Notes: generated from the letters alone by a model not told the origin. Counted from the first letter of the stretch, positions 7,791 to 16,393 are shown. The stretch is 64,000 nt of DNA from Geobacillus zalihae NBRC 101842 (GCF_001544135.1 NZ_BCPV01000002.1:62001-126000), one strand, 5' to 3'. Numbers and translations: made by a program.

Positions 7791-9319
7791 AACGACCGAT
7801 GCGAGCCGCCGAAGGCAAACGGTTGAAAGACGATTACACGGGGCTCGAGACCGTCATCATCTCCGAAGAGGCGTTGCGCACGATGTACGCCAAATGCCCG
7901 GATGTCATCATGACGGAAGCCGCGATTCCAACCTCTTTTGACGGCTCGGCGGCTGTCGTGCACTTGCTGTTTATCTATTGCGAGGAACTGTGCGATGCAC
8001 AAATGCTGCAAAAAGCCGTCTATCCGATGTTCCGTGAACTGTGCGAACAGCATCCGTGCTTTACGGCTGCTGACATCGAGGCCCGCAAACCGGCGGCGCT
8101 TGAGTATATGGGAAAAGAAGTGCGGATCGATGATCTCAACTTCAGGCTGTTTAGCGGCGATTTGCTCATTTATTTCCATGAAGCCGATGTCTTGTACACG
8201 ATGCCGCTCGCCAGCCCGCCCAGCCGCGATCCGGAAGAGCCGAACACGGAAGTATCGATTCGTGGACCCAAAGATGGATTTATTGAAGAAATCAGCAAAA
8301 ATGTCGCCCTCATTCGCAAGCGGCTGCGCTCACACCGGCTCGTCTACGAACCGTTTGTCATCGGCACACGCAGTCAGACAAAAGTGGGGCTCCTCTATGT
8401 CGATGATATTGCCAATACAGAAATCATCGATGAGGTGAGAAGCCGTCTGCTCAGTTTGTACATCGACTCGGTGACAAGCACCAACCAAATTGAAGAGTGG
8501 TTGTCCGACACCCGTTTTTCTTTGTTCCCGATGTTCGGCTACACCGGGCGGCCCGATTTTGCCGTCAATTCGCTCCTCAACGGCCGTTTTATCATCTTGG
8601 TCGACGGGGCGCCGACCGCCTTGATCGGCCCGGGCAATTTAACGTTTTTGCTGAACACGTCGGAAGACAACAACACGTTTTTCTTGTTTGTCGTATTTCA
8701 GCGCCTGCTCCGGCTCGTCGGCACTTCGGTCGCCATTTATTTGCCGGGCGCCTGGGTCGCCTTGACGTCGTTCCATCCGGATCAGCTGCCGTTCACCTTG
8801 CTGGCGACGCTCATTTTGTCGCGCCAAGGAGTGCCGCTTCCGGTGCCGCTGGAGATGTTTGTGATGATGATTTTGTTTGAGGTGTTTAAGGAAGCCGGGA
8901 TGCGGCTGCCAATCGCCATCGGGCAGACGCTGTCCGTCGTCGGCGGCTTAATCATCGGCCAGGCGGCGATCAACACCGGGCTCGCCGCCCCGGCCACACT
9001 CGTCATTGCCGCCATTTCCGTCATCTCGACATTCACGCTCGTCAATCAAAATATGGCCGGCAGTGTCACCTTGCTGCGCTTTATTGTCCTGACGGCCTCC
9101 ACCGTTCTTGGCCTGTTTGGCTTCATTCTGTCGCTGTTTTTCATCTTGACTTATGCGGTCAACTTGCGCACCTGCGGCGTTCCGTATCTCACGCCGCTGG
9201 CGCCGCCATCAAAAGATATCGGGAAAGTCTTTATCCCGAGTACATGGAAGCAGTTCCGCACGCGCGACCGCATTGTGCACCCAAATGATCTCATTGCGAA
9301 AGAGAGGGAACAAAAATGA
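7787..9319 (+). CDS. GerA-type spore germination receptor subunit A
   Basis: A subunit of the second receptor, 510 aa. The soluble N-terminal half carries EVSIRGPKDGFIEEISKNVALIRKRLRS and the TNQIEEWLSDTRFSLFPMFGYTGRP region; four to five hydrophobic segments and LRTCGVPYLTPLAPP follow. The start overlaps the stop of the permease gene (ATGA at 7787) with AGAGGGGTGGCAGG upstream. It is a clear paralogue of the A subunit at 1125-2750 but well diverged, so the two clusters probably sense different nutrients. Confidence 0.9.
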   Translation: MKRPMRAAEGKRLKDDYTGLETVIISEEALRTMYAKCPDVIMTEAAIPTSFDGSAAVVHLLFIYCEELCDAQMLQKAVYPMFRELCEQHPCFTAADIEARKPAALEYMGKEVRIDDLNFRLFSGDLLIYFHEADVLYTMPLASPPSRDPEEPNTEVSIRGPKDGFIEEISKNVALIRKRLRSHRLVYEPFVIGTRSQTKVGLLYVDDIANTEIIDEVRSRLLSLYIDSVTSTNQIEEWLSDTRFSLFPMFGYTGRPDFAVNSLLNGRFIILVDGAPTALIGPGNLTFLLNTSEDNNTFFLFVVFQRLLRLVGTSVAIYLPGAWVALTSFHPDQLPFTLLATLILSRQGVPLPVPLEMFVMMILFEVFKEAGMRLPIAIGQTLSVVGGLIIGQAAINTGLAAPATLVIAAISVISTFTLVNQNMAGSVTLLRFIVLTASTVLGLFGFILSLFFILTYAVNLRTCGVPYLTPLAPPSKDIGKVFIPSTWKQFRTRDRIVHPNDLIAKEREQK

Positions 9320-10464
9320 GGAAGCGGCTCTTTCCCGTCATCGCTTCCGTCATCTTGCTCAGCGGCTGTTGGGACACGCGCAACATCGATCATATTGTGT
9401 ATATTCATGCCATTGGGGTGGATTATAAAGATGGCCAAGTGGTCGCCTACGTTCAGCTGGTTGGTTTCACCGCCCTCGCCAAAGTCGAGGCCGGAGGCGG
9501 CAAAGAGAAAGCGGCCGTTTCCATCGGCAAAGCCGCTGGCGAAACGTTTAATATCGCGACCGACAAAATCTACCCTTCCATTCAACAAAGGGTGTCATGG
9601 GGCCATGTAAAAAGCATTGTCTTTACCAAACGGGCCTTGCAAAAAGGCATCGTGGCCGATGTGATCGACGTGCTGAACCGTTACAATGAAATTCGCCATA
9701 CGGCGTGGGTGTACGCGACCGATGAGCCGATTTCCGACTTATTTCAAGCAACACCGTTGCTCAATGCTTCCCCATATTATTCACTGTTGTCCAATCCTGA
9801 GGAAATCTTCCAGCAAAGTTCGTTTATCCGCCCGATCCGTCTCAGCCGATTGATTGCTGCGATGGATGAAAAAGCTGATGTAGCTAGACTCCCTTATTTA
9901 ACAATTGAAGACAATCGTTGGGTGGAAAATAAGAAGCCAAAACAAATGTTGGCTATATCCGGCATTTGTTTTCTTCACGATTACCGCCTGCAAGGATGCG
10001 AGGGCCGTTCCGATTTGCAAGGGCTTCGTTGGTTGGAGCAGGACGTTCGGCGCACCCCGATTTATGTCAAGCAAAAAGAGAAAACCGTTGCCTCCCTAAT
10101 CGTCCATAATCCAACAACGAAGTGGTCGGTCGACGTGAAGAACGGAAAGTATGCTTTTACTGTAAACGTCAAGGCGCAAGGAAATCTCCTCGAACTGCGT
10201 GAACCGCTCTCACGAAAACAACTGACCAAACTGGCGGAACAAACGGTGAAACAAGAAATCCACCGCTTATATAAACTTGGGAAAGAGCAACAGATCGATA
10301 TATTGAATCTAGCGGAGCAACTGTATCGCCAGCGTCCGGATCTCTGGAAAAAACATCAGATCAACGGCCTCATCCCACTCCATAACAACACGCTATTCGT
10401 AAACGTCGAGCTCGTCATCAGTGCATCTGGAAAAGAAAAGCTGAATTACCGCGCTGGCGATTGA
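9316..10464 (+). CDS. Ger(x)C-type spore germination lipoprotein
   Basis: C subunit of the second receptor, 382 aa. The signal peptide ends in the lipobox LLSGC (Cys 18) followed by WDTRN; the HIVYIHAIGVDYKDGQVVAYVQL strand and a C-terminal region ending ...LHNNTLFVNVELVISASGKEKL match the family. The start overlaps the A subunit stop (ATGA at 9316). The order B-A-C is less usual than A-B-C or A-C-B. No clear terminator is seen before the pseudogene at 10586. Confidence 0.88.
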   Translation: MRKRLFPVIASVILLSGCWDTRNIDHIVYIHAIGVDYKDGQVVAYVQLVGFTALAKVEAGGGKEKAAVSIGKAAGETFNIATDKIYPSIQQRVSWGHVKSIVFTKRALQKGIVADVIDVLNRYNEIRHTAWVYATDEPISDLFQATPLLNASPYYSLLSNPEEIFQQSSFIRPIRLSRLIAAMDEKADVARLPYLTIEDNRWVENKKPKQMLAISGICFLHDYRLQGCEGRSDLQGLRWLEQDVRRTPIYVKQKEKTVASLIVHNPTTKWSVDVKNGKYAFTVNVKAQGNLLELREPLSRKQLTKLAEQTVKQEIHRLYKLGKEQQIDILNLAEQLYRQRPDLWKKHQINGLIPLHNNTLFVNVELVISASGKEKLNYRAGD

Positions 10465-10585
10465 AAAGACAAAAATGAAGCGCCCTCTTGCCTGCGCTCA
10501 CGCTGGGAAATGGGGCTTTCTCTGGTGGCAAGGATCAAGTATAATTTAGCCATATTAAGATCTATGGTTGGAACGGGGGAGAACG

Positions 10586-10792
10586 ATGGGGGTTCATACG
10601 GAACGAACAAGCGCCGTCAGCATGACCGTCTACCCGATTTTGTTCGCATCAGCCTCGGCCACTTTTTGAACGATGCGATGCAGGCGGTCATCCCGGCGCT
10701 CTTTCCGATTTTGCGCTCGACGGCGGCTTCGTTTACGCTCGCTGCCGCTCCTTGGCGCCTTGGCGGTTTGGCTGCTGAAAGACCGGACATAG
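10586..10792 (+). pseudogene. Remnant of an MFS transporter (fosmidomycin-resistance/YfnC type)
   Basis: A good start (GGGGGAG then ATG at 10586) encodes MGVHTERTSAVSMTVYPILF, then a one-base loss near 10646 shifts the frame; the next frame continues ISLGHFLNDAMQAVIPALFPIL, the conserved first-helix region of Fsr/YfnC permeases. After about 50 codons the sequence jumps to what looks like the extreme C-terminus (LLGALAVWLLKDRT, stop at 10792) in yet another frame. About 330 codons are missing. Neither piece can be functional. Confidence 0.75.
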
Positions 10793-10870
10793 CCAATGCA
10801 TATTTTTCTTTCAATCTCTTTCCGCTATAATGAAAGGTGATGATGTCTATTCAGTTAGGAGATTTTTCGT

Positions 10871-12163
10871 ATGGCGGGTTTATACATTAACCAGCACGTC
10901 CTGAACAACTTATTTTATATTTTAGTCACGATCTTTGCCTTTTCGTTTATTTATGACCATAGTCGAGCGATCCGGCAGCGCCCGCTCTATGGCCAGGCGC
11001 TGCTTGGCGCTTGCTTGGCGTTGGCGGCCGTGTTGTGCATGAAATTTCCGATTTACATGGATCCGCTGTGCGTCCATGATTTCCGGCAAATTCCGTTTTT
11101 GCTTGGGACATTGTATGGCGGCGGCGCGGTCGGGGCGGTGCTGTTTGTTGTCTTGATGCTGGCACGCACCGTTTTGTACGGATTTCAGCCGCTCACGTTG
11201 ATCGTTTACACCATCATGTTTGCCATAGCGGCAGCCGCCTCGCCGCTGTTTCGCAAGCTGCCGCGGCCGAGCAAGCTCGTTATGTCGCTTTGGCTGACGT
11301 TTTTGCTCGCGGTGCTGACGACATTTGTCGCCGTGATGATTGCTGATTTTCCGGTAACGAGGCCGTATATCGCGTATTTCATTATAATGCCGCCATTCGT
11401 CATGATGTTCGCTGTCTATTTGATGGAGACGCTTCATGAGGCGCAGCTCGCTCGGGCGGAGCTGATGAAGATGGAAAAAATGGAGATCGTCAGCCAGATG
11501 GCAGCGAGCATTTCCCATGAAATCCGCAACCCGTTGACGGTCGTCAAAGGGTTCATCCAGCTGATGCAAACGGGTCGGCTGCCGCGCGAAACCGAAGAGC
11601 GCTACATTCGCATCGCCTTAGAGGAACTCGAGCGGGCGGAAGCCATCATCCGCGACTATTTGACGTTTGCCAAACCGGCGCCAAAAGAGACTGAGCCGAT
11701 TGATGTCGCCACCCAGCTTCAGAAAGTGCTGCAAATGATTACGCCAATGGCGCATATGCATTCGATCCATGTATCCTCTTCCCTCGAACATGGTGTCGTC
11801 ATCGGAAACGTACAATATTTCCAACAGTGTTTTCTCAACTTGTTGAAAAACAGCATTGAGGCGATGCCGAACGGCGGCACGCTCCATGTTGCGGCCGAGA
11901 ACCGGGGGGCATCAGTCGTCATCACCATTTCCGACAACGGCGTTGGCATGACGAAAGAACAAGTGCGCCGCTTCGGCGAACCATACTTCAGCACAAAAGA
12001 AAAAGGCACTGGGCTTGGTGCGATGGTCGCCGTCAAAATCATCGAACAAATGGGAGGAACGTGGACGATCGAAAGCGCCGTACAAAAAGGGACGACATTG
12101 ACGATCACGCTGCCGGCAAGCCGGTTGCGGCCGCCGACGGCGGAACAAAGCGCCGCCGGCTGA
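10871..12163 (+). CDS. Membrane sensor histidine kinase, KinB-like
   Basis: A 430-aa kinase with about six N-terminal membrane helices of the 5TM-LYT sensor type (residues 10-190), then HisKA with H-box SISHEIRNPL, N-box NLLKNSIEAMPNGG, and G-boxes DNGVGM and GTGLG. Length and architecture fit sporulation kinase KinB, which feeds the Spo0F-Spo0A phosphorelay. No kapB follows and no response regulator is adjacent, consistent with an orphan phosphorelay kinase. AGGAG lies ten bases before the ATG, and a TATAAT occurs near 10827. The exact paralogue cannot be fixed from sequence alone. Confidence 0.8.
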   Translation: MAGLYINQHVLNNLFYILVTIFAFSFIYDHSRAIRQRPLYGQALLGACLALAAVLCMKFPIYMDPLCVHDFRQIPFLLGTLYGGGAVGAVLFVVLMLARTVLYGFQPLTLIVYTIMFAIAAAASPLFRKLPRPSKLVMSLWLTFLLAVLTTFVAVMIADFPVTRPYIAYFIIMPPFVMMFAVYLMETLHEAQLARAELMKMEKMEIVSQMAASISHEIRNPLTVVKGFIQLMQTGRLPRETEERYIRIALEELERAEAIIRDYLTFAKPAPKETEPIDVATQLQKVLQMITPMAHMHSIHVSSSLEHGVVIGNVQYFQQCFLNLLKNSIEAMPNGGTLHVAAENRGASVVITISDNGVGMTKEQVRRFGEPYFSTKEKGTGLGAMVAVKIIEQMGGTWTIESAVQKGTTLTITLPASRLRPPTAEQSAAG

Positions 12164-12166
12164 TCG

Positions 12167-12203
12167 AAAAAACGGATGCCCTGTTTCGGACATCCGTTTT
12201 TTC
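12167..12203. terminator. Bidirectional terminator
   Basis: AAAAACGGATG and CATCCGTTTTT arms with an imperfect inner pair and a short loop, A-rich before and T-rich after. It closes the kinase gene and serves the convergent gene at 12220. Confidence 0.85.
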
Positions 12204-12219
12204 TTGGTGATTGGCGCGA

Positions 12220-12426
12220 TCACTTGACTTCCTCAAAATAATCTTTGTAAAACCCGCCGACTTTTCCGCTGTTGTCAATGACAAAATAAAACTCGTCGGT
12301 TTCGTTTTTTACTTCATATACTTTGCCCGGCGTCAATACATTGCTGACCATGTATTTTTCCGCGTTCGTGTGAACGCACTTTACTTTTTTGATCATCGGC
12401 CGGGTCGCCCATGTGTGATGAATCAT
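12220..12426 (-). CDS. Small conserved Bacillaceae protein (DUF6501-like)
   Basis: A 68-aa soluble protein of unknown function with IKKVKCVHTNAEKYMVSNVL, LTPGKVYEVKNETDEFYFV and IDNSGKVGGFYKDYFEEV, a pattern I associate with the DUF6501 family of bacilli; the beta-rich spacing suggests an SH3-like fold. AAGGAGATGACGCC precedes the ATG, and a good sigma-A promoter lies 40-70 bases upstream. It is monocistronic. Confidence 0.7.
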   Translation of the reverse strand: MIHHTWATRPMIKKVKCVHTNAEKYMVSNVLTPGKVYEVKNETDEFYFVIDNSGKVGGFYKDYFEEVK

Positions 12427-12464
12427 GGCGTCATCTCCTTCTCTTTATATTTTTCCCCTTCTTT

Positions 12465-12493
12465 ATTGTAGCGACCCGGACAACCGGCTGCAA
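12465..12493 (-). promoter_or_regulatory. Sigma-A promoter of the 68-aa gene
   Basis: On the minus strand TTGCAG, 17 bases, TACAAT, about 40 bases before the start codon at 12426. Confidence 0.6.
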
Positions 12494-12572
12494 CGTCCCA
12501 TTCGCCATTTGCCGCTATGGCCGACGCCTCAAATCGTTGGCGGCGGCGGGCAACCGTGCTAACGACCTGTTG

Positions 12573-12788
12573 CTACGGCTCATCGCGCACCCCCTCAAAT
12601 TCGATGATGCGCCCGCACGGCTCAACCATCGTTTCGCCGTTCGTTTCCACTTCGCGGAAAATTGGCTGCTCGATGCGGCGGATGGGGCGGTAGCCTTCCT
12701 GTTTCATTCGCGCTAAACAGGCGGCGATCGTTTCCCCTTCCGCTACCGTAAACCGTTTTTTCTTCATCGCTTCCGGCGCGTTTGTCAA
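12573..12788 (-). CDS. yebG: YebG-like NETI-motif protein
   Basis: A small soluble protein resembling B. subtilis YebG: KKKRFTVAEGETIAACLARM, then MKQEGYRPIRRIEQPIF and PCGRIIEFEG. The NETI motif appears as GETI. The longest frame starts at a TTG at 12788; the family starts at MKKK, i.e. the ATG at 12767 (64 aa), which has only GGAAG two bases upstream, so the start is uncertain. Function unknown. Confidence 0.7.
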   Translation of the reverse strand: MTNAPEAMKKKRFTVAEGETIAACLARMKQEGYRPIRRIEQPIFREVETNGETMVEPCGRIIEFEGVRDEP

Positions 12789-12837
12789 CCATCAGGCGCG
12801 CCTCCCTCCTTTCCCCTTTAGGTTGCCCAAAAAAGAA

Positions 12838-12856
12838 GCCGGATGTTTCATCCGGC
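12838..12856 (-). terminator. Terminator of the DUF2639 gene
   Basis: GCCGGATG, TTT, CATCCGGC: a perfect 8-bp stem followed on the minus strand by TTCTTTTTT. It starts immediately after the stop codon. Confidence 0.85.
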
Positions 12857-13006
12857 CTAGCGCGTTTTCTGCACATATTTTCGGTACAGCCCATACAGCT
12901 CGGCTGCTTTGTATGTCTCAATTTTTTTCCGTCCGACCGGATGGCGGGCGATGCCTGCCTTTTTCAACTCGGCAACAAGCCATCCTTTCGAGCCAAAATG
13001 CGCCAT
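12857..13006 (-). CDS. DUF2639 (YflJ-like) small protein
   Basis: A 49-aa protein starting MAHFGSKGWLVAELKKAGI and continuing RHPVGRKKIETYKAAELYGLY, the pattern of DUF2639/YflJ. The frame is open further upstream, but the ATG at 13006 has GGGGGAG five bases before it and matches the family N-terminus. Function unknown; it is followed directly by its own terminator. Confidence 0.8.
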   Translation of the reverse strand: MAHFGSKGWLVAELKKAGIARHPVGRKKIETYKAAELYGLYRKYVQKTR

Positions 13007-13107
13007 GGCGCTCCCCCCCTCTTTTGTCATCCGCTTGTCTTTATGATGTATATGTGTGCAAAAAGGGAGCAAGAACATTGTTGTCCATATGGCATAAAAC
13101 AAAAAAA

Positions 13108-13130
13108 GAAGCGGCTTCTGCGCCGCTTCC
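13108..13130 (-). terminator. Terminator of the efflux operon
   Basis: GAAGCGGC and GCCGCTTC arms, six-base loop, then TTTTTTT on the minus strand, seven bases after the stop of the efflux pump gene. Confidence 0.85.
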
Positions 13131-13135
13131 TTTGT

Positions 13136-14848
13136 TTACGCTGATGGCGATTTATGCTTTTTTCCCTTTAAGAAAAACGCCATCATTAACGCCAATACCG
13201 TCAAGCCGGTGGCGACGAAAAAGGCGTCGTTAATCCCTTCGACAGTCGATCTCTGCTGCACGAGCCCATACAGCAGCTGCACCACCGCTTCATCGCTCGG
13301 AATCGCCTGCTTCAGCTGGCCGACAAGGCTCATGAAAAACGGATTGTTTTCCGTCATCTCATTTCGGTACATGTCCGCATGGAATTTGGCCCGGTTGGAC
13401 ATGATCGTCACCAAGAACGCCGTTCCGAGCGAAGCGGCCACTTGGCGGATCGTATTGGACATCGCCGTGCCGTGGCTGTACAAATGGCGCGGCAAGGCGT
13501 TCAATCCTTCCGTCATAATCGGCATTCCGAGCATCGACATGCCGAACATGCGGAAAATATAAAGCCAAATTAACTGGCTGTACGGTGTATCCATCGTCAG
13601 CTTGCTGAATTCCCACGTCGTGACCGCGGTGATGATCAAGCCGACGATCGCCAGCGCCCGCGCGCCGATGCGGTCAAACACCCAGCCGGAAATCGGCGAC
13701 ATGATCGCCATGACAATCGCTCCCGGTAGCAACAGCAAACCGGCATCAAGCGGCGTAAAGCCGCGCAAGTTTTGCAAATACACCGGCAGCAACACCATCG
13801 CTGCAAACATCGCCATATTGATGACCGATCCGATGACGGTCGCCAACGTAAACACTGGGTAGCGGAACACACGGAAATTGAGCACCGGATGCTCCGAGCG
13901 GAGCGAACGCCATGTGAACATGATCAAGAACAAGACGCCGATGATAAGCGACACAACGACTTCCGTCTCGCCCCATCCTTTGCTGCCGGCTTCGCTGAAG
14001 CCATACAGAACGCCGCCAAACCCGATCGTGGAGTAGACCGCCCCTTGCACGTCCAGCACCGGATTGCCCTTGCGCGGCGTATGTTTCAGCCAGGCGGAGG
14101 CAAGCACAATGTCTACAATCGCGATCGGCAACACGACGTAAAACAACAGCCGCCATGTATAATGTTCGACAAGCCATCCGGATAACGTCGGCCCGATCGC
14201 CGGCGCGAACATCATGGCGATTCCGACCGTCCCCATGGCCACTCCGCGGCGTTCCGGCGGGAAAATCGACAGCATAATGACCATCATCAGCTGCATGATG
14301 ATGCCCGCCCCGACCGCCTGCGTCAGCCGCCCTGCGAGCATGACGGCAAAGGTTGGAGCGATCGAGCAAACAAACGCGCCGATGGCGAAAAACGACATGC
14401 CAGACAAAAACAGCCGTTTCGCTGGAAACTTCGCGATTAAAAACGGGCTGATCGGGATGAGCACCCCGTTGACGAGCATATATCCTGTCACGAGCCATTG
14501 AATCGTCGACGTTTCCACGTTGAAATCTTGCATCATATGGGGCAAGGCGACGTTGATCAATGTTTGGTTCAAGATGGCGACAAACGCGCCCAGCATGACC
14601 GTCGCCACAACTTTTCCGCGGCTGCCGATATCCCCGAGGCCGCCTTGCCCGGCTGGAGCGGCCGGGCGCCCATCCGTTTCTGCCGCTGGCTCTGCTTTCG
14701 TTTCCGCTAACGGTTGAGCGTTGGCTTTCGCCGCTTCATCCGCCGCCTTCCCTGCAGCTGAAGCCGGTTTGCGGCGGCGCAGCGCGATGTTGACCGCCGC
14801 CAAAACCAAAACGGCAAACACAATATAACCAATGACAAATGTTGTCAT
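13136..14848 (-). CDS. MFS multidrug efflux pump, DHA2/EmrB family
   Basis: A 570-aa proton-driven exporter of the 14-helix DHA2 family. Family features are LNQTLINVALPHMMQDFNV in helix 1, TGYMLVNGVLIPISPFLIAKFP and GRLTQAVGAGIIMQLMMVI (motif C region). It is the last gene of a marR-emrA-emrB type operon and should dock onto the HlyD-like partner encoded 11 bases upstream. Unusually, the N-terminus carries an extra membrane segment (residues 3-22) and an Ala/Glu-rich linker of about 50 residues before the normal first helix, which makes it longer than typical pumps. Confidence 0.88.
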   Translation of the reverse strand: MTTFVIGYIVFAVLVLAAVNIALRRRKPASAAGKAADEAAKANAQPLAETKAEPAAETDGRPAAPAGQGGLGDIGSRGKVVATVMLGAFVAILNQTLINVALPHMMQDFNVETSTIQWLVTGYMLVNGVLIPISPFLIAKFPAKRLFLSGMSFFAIGAFVCSIAPTFAVMLAGRLTQAVGAGIIMQLMMVIMLSIFPPERRGVAMGTVGIAMMFAPAIGPTLSGWLVEHYTWRLLFYVVLPIAIVDIVLASAWLKHTPRKGNPVLDVQGAVYSTIGFGGVLYGFSEAGSKGWGETEVVVSLIIGVLFLIMFTWRSLRSEHPVLNFRVFRYPVFTLATVIGSVINMAMFAAMVLLPVYLQNLRGFTPLDAGLLLLPGAIVMAIMSPISGWVFDRIGARALAIVGLIITAVTTWEFSKLTMDTPYSQLIWLYIFRMFGMSMLGMPIMTEGLNALPRHLYSHGTAMSNTIRQVAASLGTAFLVTIMSNRAKFHADMYRNEMTENNPFFMSLVGQLKQAIPSDEAVVQLLYGLVQQRSTVEGINDAFFVATGLTVLALMMAFFLKGKKHKSPSA

Positions 14849-14858
14849 GTCCCATCAC

Positions 14859-15497
14859 CTACTTATGGATGCGGACGGTGACGTTCATGCCCGGCACAAG
14901 TCCGGCTCCGCTGTAATTGTCAATGGAAATCGTGACCGGAATCACTTGGGTCACTTTCGTGTAGTTGCCGGTCGCATTGGAGCTCGGCAGCAGGCTGAAC
15001 GTATTCGCTGTCGCATTGCCAATCTTTTCGACTTTGCCGCTGAATTTGCGGTCCGGATACGCATCGACATAAATATCGACGTCTTGCCCGACTTTCACGT
15101 CTTCAATATCGGTCTCTTCAATGTTCGCCGTCACCCACAAATCGTTCAAATCAAACCCACGGGCAAGCGGCGTCCCCGCGGCGACAAACGAGTCTTTGAC
15201 CGCGTTTTGCTGCACGATCGTCATCCGATGAGGCACTGTCACCGGCACCGTCGTTTTGCCGTCAAACACCTCACCGATTTCTTCCCCGGCTGAGAACGTT
15301 TTTCCCGTGTCGCCCCGCCAGGATGTCAGTTTTCCGGACAGCGGCGCCGCAACCGAGATGACCTGGCCGTCGATGCGGGCGTTGTCTGTTTTAATGTAAT
15401 TCGTCGCTTCGTTCACATAGTAGTAAGCGGCAAAGCCGCCGCCGACAAGCAAAATGAGCACAATGATGTTCAGCGCCACCAATCGTTTCACGTTCAC
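14859..15497 (-). CDS. HlyD/EmrA-type membrane fusion protein
   Basis: Partner of the DHA2 pump, 212 aa. One N-terminal membrane anchor (residues 8-27), then YIKTDNARIDGQVISVAAPL (first half of the lipoyl-like domain) and the second half KVGQDVDIYVDAYPDRKFSGKV; the coiled-coil hairpin of Gram-negative EmrA is almost absent, as is normal in Firmicutes. The start is a GTG at 15497 behind GGGGAGGAA, four bases from the MarR stop. Confidence 0.85.
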   Translation of the reverse strand: MNVKRLVALNIIVLILLVGGGFAAYYYVNEATNYIKTDNARIDGQVISVAAPLSGKLTSWRGDTGKTFSAGEEIGEVFDGKTTVPVTVPHRMTIVQQNAVKDSFVAAGTPLARGFDLNDLWVTANIEETDIEDVKVGQDVDIYVDAYPDRKFSGKVEKIGNATANTFSLLPSSNATGNYTKVTQVIPVTISIDNYSGAGLVPGMNVTVRIHK

Positions 15498-15500
15498 TGT

Positions 15501-15941
15501 CTATTCCTCCCCGAGTAAAATCGCTTTAATTTTTTCATGAAGATGCAAAAACTGTTCAATCTCCTCTGGAGAGACGAGTTCTTGAATGCGGCGAAGCCGC
15601 CGGCGCAGCACCGACTGCTCGCCAAACGCTTCCGACACTGTCTCTTTTCCTTTTTCCGTCAAACTCAAAATGACCGCGCGCCGATCTTGCTTCGACGGCT
15701 CGCGGACAACAAGGCCGGCGCCGACGAGCCGATCGACCGTGCCGCTGACGTTGCTGTTGCTTAAATTTAATTTTTCCGCCAAGTCATTCAGGCGAATATG
15801 TTCTGTTTTCAACAGCGTATACAAGACGATCAGCTGCACCTCCGTCACTCCGACGCGAGCCGCGTCCTCGCGGATGAGGCGGTAAAGCGCCTTTTGCGTC
15901 CGGAAGACGGCGTACATGATGTCCCGGCTGATTCCTTCCAT
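15501..15941 (-). CDS. MarR-family regulator of the efflux operon
   Basis: A 146-aa winged-helix dimer. Recognition region LNDLAEKLNLSNSNVSGTVDRLVGAGLV, wing REPSKQDRRAVILSLTEKG and C-terminal helices are all present. It is first in the operon and probably represses itself and the pump genes until an inducer binds. GGAGGGGGG lies upstream of the ATG. A palindrome at the expected transcription start is the probable operator. Confidence 0.9.
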   Translation of the reverse strand: MEGISRDIMYAVFRTQKALYRLIREDAARVGVTEVQLIVLYTLLKTEHIRLNDLAEKLNLSNSNVSGTVDRLVGAGLVVREPSKQDRRAVILSLTEKGKETVSEAFGEQSVLRRRLRRIQELVSPEEIEQFLHLHEKIKAILLGEE

Positions 15942-15971
15942 TCATCCCCCCTCCTTGCTTCATCTTTCTTG

Positions 15972-16040
15972 TTGGAATAGTTTCAATGCGAATTATTTCT
16001 GCGCGAAATATGATTATAACATGAAAACGAGGAAAATCAA
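15972..16040 (-). promoter_or_regulatory. Promoter and MarR operator of the efflux operon
   Basis: On the minus strand TTGATT (16035-16040), 16 bases, TATAAT (16013-16018). Directly downstream lies the palindrome ATTTC-GCGCA-GAAAT (15995-16009), covering the expected +1. A second imperfect repeat TTGGAA/TTTCAA (15972-15986) lies between it and the start codon. Confidence 0.65.
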
Positions 16041-16079
16041 CTATATTGTTTCATTGTCTTGGCAAAAACATACGCAACA

Positions 16080-16122
16080 AAAAGAGTCCGACTGGATGTT
16101 TGGCATCCAATTGGACTCTTTT
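16080..16122 (-). terminator. Strong terminator, probably of the yng operon
   Basis: AAAAGAGTCC and GGACTCTTTT arms continue through ACTGGATG/CATCCAAT with two mismatches; the minus strand then runs TTTTTGTTG. It lies about 270 bases after the last yng gene, the only minus-strand gene that could use it. Confidence 0.6.
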
Positions 16123-16393
16123 GCCCGCTTCTCATTCATGAATCCGCGCCGCGGTTGCCGTTGGCTGAATGCAGTTTCTCAACCACGCTCCACCAGGTGG
16201 GTGTTCGCAGAAGCGTTCCTGCCGTCCTCCATCACGAATATTGAGGCATGACATTCCCGCTTCAATGTAGAACTCCCTTTTGATTGCCATCGGTTGAAAC
16301 TTCATTCTACAACGCACAACGCAGCAACGGATTGGTGATTATTATGATACATGATCGGCCGTCCCTTGGCAAGAGGGACAGCCATCCATTTTT
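16123..16393. other. Gap without a recognisable gene
   Basis: 271 bases between the yng operon and its probable terminator. A 61-codon minus-strand frame (16132-16317) has neither a ribosome binding site nor a familiar motif. It could be remains of a decayed gene or mobile element. Confidence 0.4.

Noticed and set aside
10510-10830. Open frame of 106 codons read as one gene
   Set aside because: Only codons after 10647 show MFS similarity and the start of that similarity lies in another frame; it is the shifted part of a pseudogene.
16132-16317. 61-codon minus-strand gene, possibly a transposase tail
   Set aside because: It has no ribosome binding site and no motif I could tie to a transposase family; left as an unexplained gap.
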